NCBI GenBank assembly: GCA_949592205.1
Contig: CATIUR010000003.1
Coordinates: forward strand, 17,563,501-17,627,500
Direction: 5' to 3'
Source: Helichrysum umbraculigerum
Taxonomy: Eukaryota; Streptophyta; Magnoliopsida; Asterales; Asteraceae
Length of the DNA: 64,000 nt
This document shows positions 45,877 to 56,104 of this stretch, in pieces. Position 1 is the first letter of the stretch, and every line of letters begins with the position of its first letter. Below the pieces are notes generated by a model. The model did not search any database and was not told the DNA's origin. It saw nothing but the letters and a program-made list of their open reading frames with translations. Made by a program: the position numbers and the translations under genes.

Positions 45877-46065
45877 TTTGAAGTTTCATAAACAAGATAT
45901 TTGACATTTGTAACCGATCATTTAGAGATATTTTTACAATCTCAATCACCAAAATCTAATGTAAATTGAAAAATTACTAAAACTTGAATCACCAATTAAA
46001 TATTTCATATTATATAATAACACAACAAAATTACATAGCCGTGCATCGCACGGGTTTAACACTAG
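45877..46065 (+). mobile_element. Helitron 3' end
   Basis: The sequence CCGTGCATCGCACGG (46039-46053) is a stem-loop. It is followed eight bases later by CTAG (46062-46065) and then T, the arrangement at plant Helitron 3' termini (hairpin, then CTRR, inserted before T). The 5' TC end is not identified; it could lie to the left of element C, which would then be nested in the Helitron. Confidence 0.7.
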
Positions 46066-46222
46066 TATTTGATGTATGAATAATATTGCATAAATATTTG
46101 TATTGAGGATATATAAAATTACGAATTATGTGTATCACTGAATAGGTGTTAACATATGATTTATTTTTGTATGTTCGAACAATTTAATTATACCCTAAAG
46201 CTAATAAAACTCTTTTCAAATA

Positions 46223-46414
46223 TTCCATCCGTCCGAAATTATATATCCATTTTCTGTTTTAATGTGTTCCAAAATAAGTGTCCTTATAAACTTTCAAACC
46301 AATCAATTTTTTTATCTTCCAAAAGTAAACATTCAATTTTTATTGGTGGAGGTCCTTACTTATCTTAAACTAAGTGCAAATTAATACTAGCCACTTAATT
46401 CGAGACAGACAGAG
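46223..46414. mobile_element. Stowaway-like MITE (192 bp)
   Basis: The left end reads TTCCATCCGTCCGAAATTA. The right end, on the other strand, reads CTCTGTCTGTCTCGAATTA, a diverged form of the Stowaway CTCCCTCCGTCCC terminus. TA flanks both sides (46221-46222, 46415-46416). No coding sequence. Confidence 0.65.
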
Positions 46415-46445
46415 TATATAATAGACATCTTATTAAATTGTTTTC

Positions 46446-46448
<3 letters not shown>

Positions 46449-46503
<55 letters not shown>
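46449..46503. repeat. (TA)n microsatellite
   Basis: About 27 uninterrupted TA units lie against the end of a minus-strand LTR. Confidence 0.95.
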
Positions 46504-46505
<2 letters not shown>

Positions 46506-47806
46506 CACTCCGAAAATTTGAACCATTTTTTTTAAACTCAACTATAATGCATTTGTAATACCAAAGGTATACAAGTATATAGCATAACTCAAATAGTTAA
46601 ACAATAATTAACTAAAAGTCTGACCACAAGGATCACGTCGCAACCCCTCAGGATTGCGTCATGATCTCTATTACGCGATCCGGGTATTTTTACGCGATCC
46701 CGTACCTATGCATACATGATTTTTGATGTCTTCTGTTACCGAAATACACTAACTTACGCAATCCTAGATTTCTCACGCGATCCCATAATATTCACATAAT
46801 CCCGTTGCGACAGGGAATGATCACGTTGGGACTTGAGTAAATCGCGTCGCGACTCAGGTATCTGCACAGACCTGCAACTCAGTTTTAAAACCTGAACTTC
46901 CGATGCGCATAACTTTTGACTCGGTAATTATTTGACTATCAAATTTTACGAGCACCTTCACTAAGTCAAAATAAAGGTTTTCTTCTTAAAACTTTTCTGA
47001 ATTTCGCGTTAACGAAGAATTTGGACAACTCACTAAAAAGTGGCCATTTTTGACCAACTAATCCAATTTTCTTTTAAACACAATCTGACTACCAAAGTTT
47101 ACCAACATTTTCAACAATGTATTTTGACTCTATTACAACATTGACATTCAATTTACGACAGTTATAACCCATCTTGACACATTAACGATGTGGCGACCCA
47201 TTTGGGCACCAAAACGACCCGTTTTGGTTATGACCAAACTAAATACTTTACTTCCGCAAACTTTCCATCTAGTTGACTCAATGAAGTCAAAGTCAAACTT
47301 AGAACATTATCAATACTCAAAAACTTAAACCAATAACACTTGAACAATTCCTTAACCAACTTAACCATATTACTCTTTCCCTTGAACATAAGCATTTAAA
47401 ATGATCATCACTTCAAACCAACTAATATATATACATAACCAAACTTCTTGATCACTTTAATATTCAAAACACAACTAAAGACTTGACTTATACTTTAAAC
47501 ATCAAGTGTCAAAACATGATCTTGAACGTTTCCAAAAAGGGGTGTAATTCGATATAGAGCATGATTCAAAGGGATTAAAATTTGTTACCGATAAGCAACA
47601 AGCCACCATTAGCTTCCCATCGGTTTCTTGCCCAATTCGTCTTGCTTCACACTTTGCTCACCTACAATAATTTAAACTTACCGAAATAAGAAAAATTTGC
47701 TTAGTAAGTAATGGATTTCTTAATATAATAACTTCCACACATCAAGGATCCTTAACAAACTTCCACATGTTAATTATGAATAATTAACATCTTATCTCAA
47801 GTAATG
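46501..47806 (-). repeat. partial LTR, minus strand (family E)
   Basis: Read on the minus strand it ends GGAGTGTTATA at 46501, like element C's LTR. A zone at about 47610-47700 matches the CTTGCCCAA...CTCACTTA layout of LTR C in diverged form. The array zone (46630-46860) has ACGCGATCC motifs. Its LTR start is missing; the next LTR begins at 47807. No gene seen. Confidence 0.55.
46630..46860 (-). repeat. ACGCGATCC motif array in LTR E
   Basis: Three ACGCGATCC copies with variants (ACGCAATCC, GATTGCGTC, AAATCGCGTCGCGAC) lie in about 230 bases. It is CpG-rich against an AT-rich background. Confidence 0.6.
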
Positions 47807-49034
47807 TGTGACACCCGCCAAAATTAGGACTATATTTAGTGCTTAAACATTGTGTAATTACGGTCGTTTAGTTTATAAATTACGCTAATTCCCAACGAAA
47901 ACAAAAACAAAACTGTGAATGTGAGCTAAGTCTAGCGAGCCCAAAACTTTTGAGACAAAAAGTATTACAAAATTTATAATTTATTTATAATTATTTATAA
48001 TTATAAATTAATTATACAAAACATTATTGGAAGGAACCCGACAAGAACAAAGTACGATTGTTGGTGATACAAAATTTAAAGAGAACGCAAAACTATTTTT
48101 AAATAGTTATTTAGTTGAAAATATTTCGTGAGCAACTAAATATGAAAAGAAAACAAAATAATTATATGTTGTATAAAACGTATTGTGCGCGAACTAAAAC
48201 AATATAAAACGTACCCAAAAGTCAAAAATAATAAAAATGTTATTTTATTATTCATAATATAGTATTTGGAGAAATACCTCGGAATTAAATTTACAAATAT
48301 TAAATGTAAATTTACACATAATTGGACCCGTACATGAAATTAACGGGGCAAAACACTAAAACTTACACTACAATCTAAATATCTTAGACAACTTCTATAC
48401 TGAACCTTACTCCCTCCGTTGAAAATTGGTAACCCGTATTACTTTTATATATCTATACTCCCTCCATTACACACCCACACCAAACTCAAATAATTTGAGT
48501 TCCTATTCTCCTTCTTCATCAATCGGCAAAGCAGAAGCAGGAAGGAAGGGAGTAGAAGGCAGCAACAACTTGGCTTCATCTCCATCATTTGTTCTTCACC
48601 ATCATCATCCTTTGTTCTTCATCATTTTCACCATCATCTCATCATCATCTTCACAGAATCATCATCACCACCATAATTTCATCATTGTAAGTAACTTCCC
48701 TTTTCTTCAAAATACTTACATAAATTGCTGTTACCATTGTTATATGTTGATGAATTATGATAGATTGAAACCTAAAAGCAATCAAAACATAGTAAAATAA
48801 ATTGTTGGTGATGATGATTTTGAGGAACAATATATATATATACTCTGTACAAAATATTAAGCATGTATACAAGTAAAATTAATGTGTAAAATCGCTTGAA
48901 GAAACACATATAATGTAGCTATAACAATTGCAAAAGAACATAACAAAAATCATAGCAAAAACATATTTTGATTTTGGGTTAAAAACTGGGTTTCGAACAG
49001 AGTACAGAGCAAGAACACACATACCCGAACGACT

Positions 49035-49190
49035 CAGAAAAGTGAACCGATCGGGTAGGAAATCCCAGCCGATCGGCTAGGATTTGAGAGCCGAACGGCT
49101 AGTGAAAGGGAGACGTACGGCTATATATACATAGATGAATGACTAGTGTATGATAGCCTAACGGCTAAGTTATGAAAACCGAACTACTAA
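49035..49190 (+). repeat. AGCCGAWCGGCT motif array in LTR F
   Basis: Copies include CCGATCGGG, AGCCGATCGGCT (a perfect 12-base palindrome), AGCCGAACGGCT, GTACGGCT and CCTAACGGCT within 150 bases. Confidence 0.72.
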
Positions 49191-49325
49191 TATTCTTGTT
49201 CTTACTACTTTTGTTACTTTCTAATTATAGCATATCATTAATATTTTATTACTTATTCATTATTATTACCTATCTATTATTATTATTACAATAATTAACA
49301 TTAATATTAATTATTATTATTACAA

Positions 49326-49328
<3 letters not shown>

Positions 49329-49367
<39 letters not shown>
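49329..49367. repeat. (TA)n microsatellite
   Basis: About 19 TA units inside LTR F. Confidence 0.92.
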
Positions 49368-49374
<7 letters not shown>

Positions 49375-49509
49375 ACGAGAAAGTTAAACGGGTACCGACA
49401 TCCATACCCGAATACTGTGTACTTATACCCGAATGAAAATATATTATTAGGACAACTTTTGGGGACAATATTTTATATAGGTAACGACTAATTTTATCTA
49501 TATATATAC

Positions 49510-50511
49510 TGATAGTCCCGTAATCACTATTGCTAAGTGATTTGGAATCTCAATAAGTAAAGTTTAATTGTAGAAGGGGGTTGAATACAATTAAAAACTT
49601 TTTCAATTTTATCTAAGTTTATTTATCAAGTTTTTAATTTATCAAGTATAAACAGAGTATAACAAGTAAAGAAGAACAACGCAATAATAGTTTAACTTGT
49701 GAATTTTTTTAATAACAAAACTCACTGAATGTTGATTGCGGAATAGACTAGCTAAAGCTAATCTAAATCAAACACTCGAGCTAACTATTACAATTGAGAT
49801 GAATAGTAGTGGACAAACATGCTAACTATTCACTCGCTGATCGCTGGTACGTGCTTAGACAGACTACTCACTGACACACAAGTGATTAACACGTACACAA
49901 CGGCAAGTTTCTAAGTACAACGTACTAATCTATATATACTACAAGTATCCCGTTAATATCTCTTACAAAATAGAATCTGGAATGACACGTGTTGCTGCTT
50001 GATTGGCTTGATCACTGATGAACCGACATTCTGCGGGTCTGAATTCTGTTACCGCAAATATCTCTTCTTCCTTAACACCAATCACTTGCTGCCACGTAAT
50101 TCTTCAGATACTTTCAAGTACGAGGAACACTTGCTGACGTACATATGAAAAGCGACTTGTACTTGTAAAGAAACTTTATTGAAATAGTCACTGAAGATGT
50201 AATAATTCTCCTCACTTACTGCGAGTTATCGTGCTCTTGTAGGGTGACTTAAATTGTATATCTTCAGTAACTAGCTTTTATTAGGGCAGTGACTTTTGCC
50301 TTTATTCATTTGAAGATGTAAAAACTCTCGCTGCTAGTCTTTGAGTCAGCGACACACTTAATTGAGTTTTAATTTCCTCAGCATATCAGTTTCCTTGAGT
50401 AGAAAGACCAGCGACCAGTGAGTAAAATCTTTAGTAACAGCAGCTTTGACTTAATCATTTCCTTCATCGAGTTTGTTATTATTGAGTTGGTCAGCGACCA
50501 GTGTCTCAACA
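49510..50511 (-). repeat. 3' LTR of Copia element D (1,002 bp)
   Basis: On the minus strand it starts TGTTGAGACACTGG and ends GGGACTATCA. It is rich in CAGTGA, CAGCGAC and TCACTG words. It matches the solo LTR at 44458-45516. Confidence 0.93.
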
Positions 50512-50522
50512 ATCTCCCCCTA
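50512..50522 (-). other. polypurine tract of element D
   Basis: On the minus strand, TAGGGGGAGAT lies directly before the LTR's TGTTGAG. Confidence 0.85.
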
Positions 50523-50768
50523 AATGATTGTGATCAAAGCTCCCTAGACGAACTTGTTGCTCTAAGAATTTATAGTCAGTGCTTAAGAGTTTAAACATTC
50601 AGTGACTTGTACTTGTGATCCATTCATTTTTCTTTTTGGATTCTTTTGATATTATCTGAGTTTTGCACTTTGGTTTTCTCAAAATGATCAGATTTCATTG
50701 AAACTGTAAAATGAAAAATATTACAAGTAAGATCAGTTTACAATTCATCTAATCTTCTACAAAAGTAA

Positions 50769-53700
50769 CTATAGATCTCTCCACATTTTTTCTTCCTTCA
50801 CAATACCAAGCTCATCAGCTAGCTGGTATTTCTCTGTAGAAGGCAGGAATCTGAACTGTCTGGCTAATCCTTCTTCCAAAATAGCCTTTCTTATTGATGA
50901 ATTCTTTGGAAGCATGCTGGTAGATCTGATCAAGTGTACAAGCTGCTCATGATCTATCTTTTCAAGCTCTGACTCTCTTTGAAATCTTAATACACCATTA
51001 AAGTCTTTGTAGACGAGTCCCTTTTCTCCTTCAGTTACTTCAGTGCCCTCAATCCTTGGCATACCATCAGGGATAGAAAGATTTAACCTTGAAGTGTTTG
51101 GAACTCTGTATAAGCTACCGGTACCTGACCTATACCTTGGGCTAGGTGGCTGCACTATCTCTTCACCAAATATAACAGTATCTTCTGGTCTAAGTAGCTG
51201 AAGTGTAACCATCTTCTGGAATAACCTGTCAATCTCATTCAGTACTTCATTCTTAGCTGCACTAGAGGAGTGACTGGTAGCGAGTCTGATTTCATTCCAT
51301 TCTTCCCTGTGCAAAGACTTGATCAAGATTGATAGCTTGAGTCTCCAAACCTCTATGAATAAGTAGCTGAGCTTGAGATTTATTCTTTGGCTTTTTCAGA
51401 TTTACCTTGGTGATAGGTGCAGGGTTTGATCTTCCAATCATTCTAGCAGCGTACCTCTTTCTGTCTATTTCGTTCCAAAGTTTATCCACTGATGGTTTTA
51501 CTCCCCCTTTCTTTTTCAACTCTTTGCCCTTTTTCTCAGCATCGAGTTCTTGCTGAAGTTCAGACTTTTCAACATCTTGAAGAAGCTTGGCCATTTTAAA
51601 ATCAAAATCTTCTTGCTGCTTTTTCAAAAACATTTCTCTTTCTCTTTCCACAGCTTTGTCTCCACTTAATTTCAGAAGATAAGCATGATCAAAATCAGAT
51701 TGTTCCTTTAACCTTCTTTTTCTTTCTTCTTCTTCTTTGGCCTCTGCCTCAGCATTAATTTTCAGAATCATTTGACGTTCAATTTCTTTTCTCTCCCTTA
51801 TCTTTCTAGCAATTCGTTCTTCCTTGGTTTCATTGATGTGGAGGCTCCATGATGTAGATTCAGAAAAGATAAGAAGAACTGAGGCAGAAGTAGCTAGCAT
51901 TGTAGTCTCTGGTGTTTGAATCGTTGTGGTTGTGATTGTTGTTGCTTATGTTGGATGTATGATTGTTGTTATTGGTAGGGTAATTTGTGGAGTTGCTGTT
52001 GTTGTTGTTGAAGGTGAAGTGGCTGTTGTTATTGGTTGTGGGTTGATAGCAGTAGTTATTGGTGTTGTGACTGTTTCTTCAGCAAAGTTACTGATGTAGT
52101 AACTTTCTGGTTCTGTGCTTTCAATGATTTTGAGTGAGAGTGGGTTATCCTCAGATACGACAATGTTTAATTGAGGTTCAGTTGGTGATTTAGGGCTTCA
52201 AGTATGGTTTGAAGGTGATACATGGTTGCTGATACATCCTCCTGAATGTTTTCTTTCTTTGCTTGGAGAAGGTAGACCCAGATGTAGTAGACTCACTGGA
52301 CCTTTTTCTTTTGGTCAGAACAGAAGAGATAGGTTACTGATCCTCCATGTTTTCATTAGTATCATCTTCTTTCTTATCAGCACCATTGCCATTATCATTA
52401 CCATCATCATCATCATTACCACCATCCATATCAATATCATTTACCTCTTTATTCATCCATTCCCAGCGAGCCAGTTCAAAACTAACTGACTCCCCCTCAA
52501 TCCTTGCTGCCTCATCAGCAGCCCACTCCTTCACTCTGTTATTATACATCCTGAGTTCATCTGGATGAAACTCAGGGAAATGAATTTCCTCAAACTCATA
52601 CTCATCTTCCTCTATATCCATATCAGCCCAAGAAAGTTCATCAACTTCAGTAGCTTCAGTTTCTGGCTTTTCTGCGATTGAGCGAAGAGAGAAAGATTCC
52701 AACAAAATCTGTCTATGATCAGCATCTTCATTGATGAAATCTGTATGGTCAGCAACTATTCTCTCCTCTTTTCATCATAGAAGGATGCTACGCACTCCTT
52801 GATCCAGCGATAGAGTTTCTTGTTATCAATGCGGAGGGCAGCAACTTCAGCTTTAGTAGCTTGATGATGTGCAGTCATGGAGTAGATCACTTTATCATTT
52901 GCTTTTATATAGTTGAGAATAGAAGCTGCAATTTCTTTGTGTTGATCAGAGAGAGCTTTGATGGTTTCTTCGTGAGTAAGGAAATTCATCCTTGTTGTGG
53001 TAGTAAGTTCAGAGAGAGCCTTTGATTGGGTTTCCAGCAACTGAGAATGATGCTGGCTAGCATTAGTTAAGAATTTTACCTTGTCACTGATCTCAGAGCT
53101 CCAGGTAGGAATAGGATCATAAACGGTTGCTAGAGCTTTGACTGCAGTTGTGAGATCAGCAACCTGGCCTTTGAGTGCTTCCCTGTCCTCAGTGAGAAGC
53201 TTGATTTGTTGCTGAGAAGAGGCAATATACTCCATCAGCAACTTCTGAGACGAGGAGGGAGTAGATGAAGAGGCTTGATCAGCAGCTTTTGAAGATGGAG
53301 GTGGATGATGTAACTGTTGTTTTTGAGGAGATGGTGGTGTGGATTGTTTTAGTGGAGATGATGGTGGTGTAGGGAGTGGTTTGGATTGTGCTCCCAGATC
53401 CCCTGCACCCATGGCAGTATCAGCAAGGGGATCAGTACCAGCTACTGCAAAAATATTGTCACTTGAGAGAGACATTTCGTCTAACTCTTGGATAGGTGAA
53501 GTGACAGTAGTAGCTGGTGGAGCAGTGGTAGGTGGTGTAAGTGTAGGTTCAGTGGCAGCAGCAGCAGTGATGATTGGTAGATATGGTGGCGGTGATGTTT
53601 CATCATCAGATGTAGTGGTGTCCATTGGTTGGGCTTCCTCGTCATTACCAGCTTGTGTTCTAGCTGATGGATCATCGGAAATAGAGATGTCAACCTGTAT

Positions 53701-55110
53701 ATCTCCATGTGTCTATGGAGAGACATTGACAGTTGGTGCAGTTGTAGATGAGAGTTGGCCCGGGTCTGTAACCAGTGTTGTGACAGCAACATTGAGTGTG
53801 TTATCACACGTTGATGTCATTAGCCCTTTGTCTAAAATGTCATCCTGTCGGGAGGATGACAAGTGGCTGATGGGTTGACTCGATAGATGGGTGTGGGATG
53901 CACCCGAATCACTACTAACAATGGGTTGAGCCATTGTAGCTGTCTGTAAGTTACCCTTTGTTAAGTCACTGGACTTTCGGGAGTCCAGTGAAGTAGTTGT
54001 GGTTGAGGGTTGATCAAGAGTGCCCGCAGGGACTGAACGTTCAGTCTCTGCTTCACTCTTGGCGTCATTAGACGTCTTCTTTTTGCTACGTCCATGATCC
54101 TTTAATGTCAGGGACCCTAATTTAGATTTCTTTTTGGGTGCAGTTGTGGTTTTCTTAATTGGTGGTTGAGCCACAGTAGTCACTGGGGGTGTGGTCAGTG
54201 ACGTGGTCGATGAGGGGGCAGAAGCGGACAGATGTAAAGCAGTGATAGGCTGGGGTGCAAGTATCCCCTGTGGTTTCATAAAATCAGGTAGAGACACAGT
54301 CGCTGGTTTGGAAAATATTAGACTTCCTACCAGTGTTGGCTCAAAACCCTTGAAAGATACTCTATCATAGGCTTCAAACTGATCTTTAAAGATCAAAGAT
54401 AGAAACCTAGGATAGGGCACGTATTTTGCCCTGGTAGGCTCAGCGATTCGATTGATCAGTTCATCGAAGATCACACTTGCATAGTCAACTCTCATAGAGT
54501 TGACTAGTGACCAACTGATCAGTGCCTCTAGGGTGCTGAATTGATCATAGCTCCCTGTTTTGGTGCCCAGGCACTGAATAAAGTTTGAGAATAAAGCGTT
54601 CCAGACACCATCCATTTTAGACTTATGAACAGTGACATACTTACGGTTACCGTTTGCATCGACAGAGTGTTTGCATTCAATCTCAGTGAGATTGACGATG
54701 CCTCCTTTGGCAACATCTCCGTCGGGCAGTGGCTCGTAAATATCATGCACTGGTAGTTGTAAAACAGTGCGAATGATGTCTGCAGTGATCAAAATTTTGG
54801 TACCTCCATTATCGATGAAACCCTGGATTTGTGAAACCCCTTTAACAACTGAGTGAGTTTCAGTAAACCAGAACTCACTGAGCCATTCAGGGTTCATCTC
54901 CCCAGGCGATAATGTGAGAGCAGGTAGAATAAAATGATTATTCAAAAAAGTAATAATCTCCGCATACTCTGTTTTTGTACATTTAACATTTCCCAAATAA
55001 TTTGATTTTGGGACTGTGATGACAAGATCATCACTCACTGCAGAGGCTTTTAGAGCCTTAATCTCTGCCATGGGTGAATAAGTATTGGGAAAGAATTTTG
55101 ATCTTGCCAT
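50769..55110 (-). pseudogene. giant post-pol ORF of element D, broken (about 1,440 codons before decay)
   Basis: The ATG at 55110 opens 465 codons. The first 270 residues form a globular-looking domain (YLGNVKCTKTEYAEIITF, NPEWLSEFWFTETHS, YPRFLSLIFKDQF); a Ser/Thr/Pro-rich linker follows. TAG at 53713-53715 is followed in the same frame by 53625-52756, with a Pro/Ser-rich part and then a coiled coil. A frameshift near 52760 leads to an acidic segment (52705-52334); a TAA, then more coding-like Thr/Pro-rich sequence (52330-51900); then a Lys/Glu coiled coil (51900-51292); and, after another shift, a final segment ending at 50769. Continuity of composition and abutting frames support one ancestral ORF. 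I do not recognise a function. SIRE elements carry an extra, sometimes called env-like, ORF here, but I see no clear signal peptide or membrane segment. Confidence 0.72.
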
Positions 55111-56104
55111 TGTAATTAAAAGAATTTGATTTGCAAGTTTTAATTAGGGTTTTTGAAAATGAGAGTGATTTTGGAAATACGAAAATCAAGTATGCGTAAA
55201 AAGTGAAAATGGGTTTGAGTTACTGATTTATAGTATACGCAACTTGATGATCATGTGGTTTAAAAATTGAGGAGTCGTAGACAACGGTGGTGGTTAGTGG
55301 TAGAGGTATAGGGATGATGATGGTGGAGCGTGGTGGCATTAATGGTGATGGGAGTGGTGCGCCGGAAAAGTCCACTGACATAAGAAAGATAATGTCAGAA
55401 AAGTGATACTTTTTCGTTGTACCACAATACATTAAATTTGAAATCCGTTAAATTAAATACAAAACATATTAAATATAATGAATGTTTGTCGATTGATATA
55501 CCACCATTAAATGATATCTTTAGGGAGTTAAGGTCCCTGAAGATACATAACCAATTTCTTGGTTTACCACCGAAAAGGAGTATAAATATCATAAAGAGAC
55601 AATTGCAGAGGTTTATCTTGCTGAACCTTTATCTTCCTGATTTAATCACAACTTAGAATATTGATTAAATTATTTAGACTTAGGTTCAGTTTTGATATAA
55701 ATCGCTGTTGTCAAACTTTGATAGATACACTTTATTAAAAAAAAAATGAATATAGATTATGTCTAAGGTTAAATGAATATTTTGTCTCCAATGTTAGAAC
55801 TCACTGATCAAGTCACAACTTAGAATACTGACTAGATCAGTTAGTGATAACATAGAGAAATAACATTAACTAGAACCAATAGACATAAAAGATATTCATG
55901 TGACTTTACAAGTTATAATAGAAGATGAACATAACTAACTGATTACTGAACTTGCTGATTATATCAGTGAAAGTCAGTTGATCAGTGAATATATCCTTCT
56001 AATGTTATAATTTATAGAGTCAATTTATTCAAAGTAGTTGTAAAAGATAAAGCAAAAATAAATAAATAAATTTAAAGAATTTATTTATTCATTTAAGTTT
56101 AACA
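55111..56104 (-). other. spacer between pol and the post-pol ORF of element D
   Basis: One kilobase without a convincing frame, AT-rich. It has repeated CTGATCAGTGA/TCAGTGAT-type words at 55790-56000, also frequent in the LTR. It could hold the promoter or splice acceptor needed to express the downstream ORF. Confidence 0.5.

Larger units (their letters stand above)
47807..49509 (+). repeat. partial LTR, plus strand (family F)
   Basis: Starts TGTGACACCCGCCAAAATTAGG, matching the start of LTRs A and B. A leader-like TTCATCATCATC-rich stretch (48590-48690) is followed by a GTAAGTAACTT donor-like site. An array of CCGATCGGCTAG and CCGAACGGCTAG motifs lies at 49035-49190. Copia element D is inserted at 49510, so the rest lies beyond the right edge. 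The 124-codon open frame at 48426 is low-complexity. Confidence 0.65.

Noticed and set aside
48408..48475. ACTCCCTCCGTTGAAAATTGG and a second ACTCCCTCCATT, resembling Stowaway termini
   Set aside because: Both are in the same orientation and no inverted partner was found within a plausible distance.
53339..53878. 179-residue plus-strand frame in the Copia D post-pol region
   Set aside because: It is the reverse complement of the Thr/Pro/Ser-rich linker of the minus-strand ORF, which has better continuity and context.
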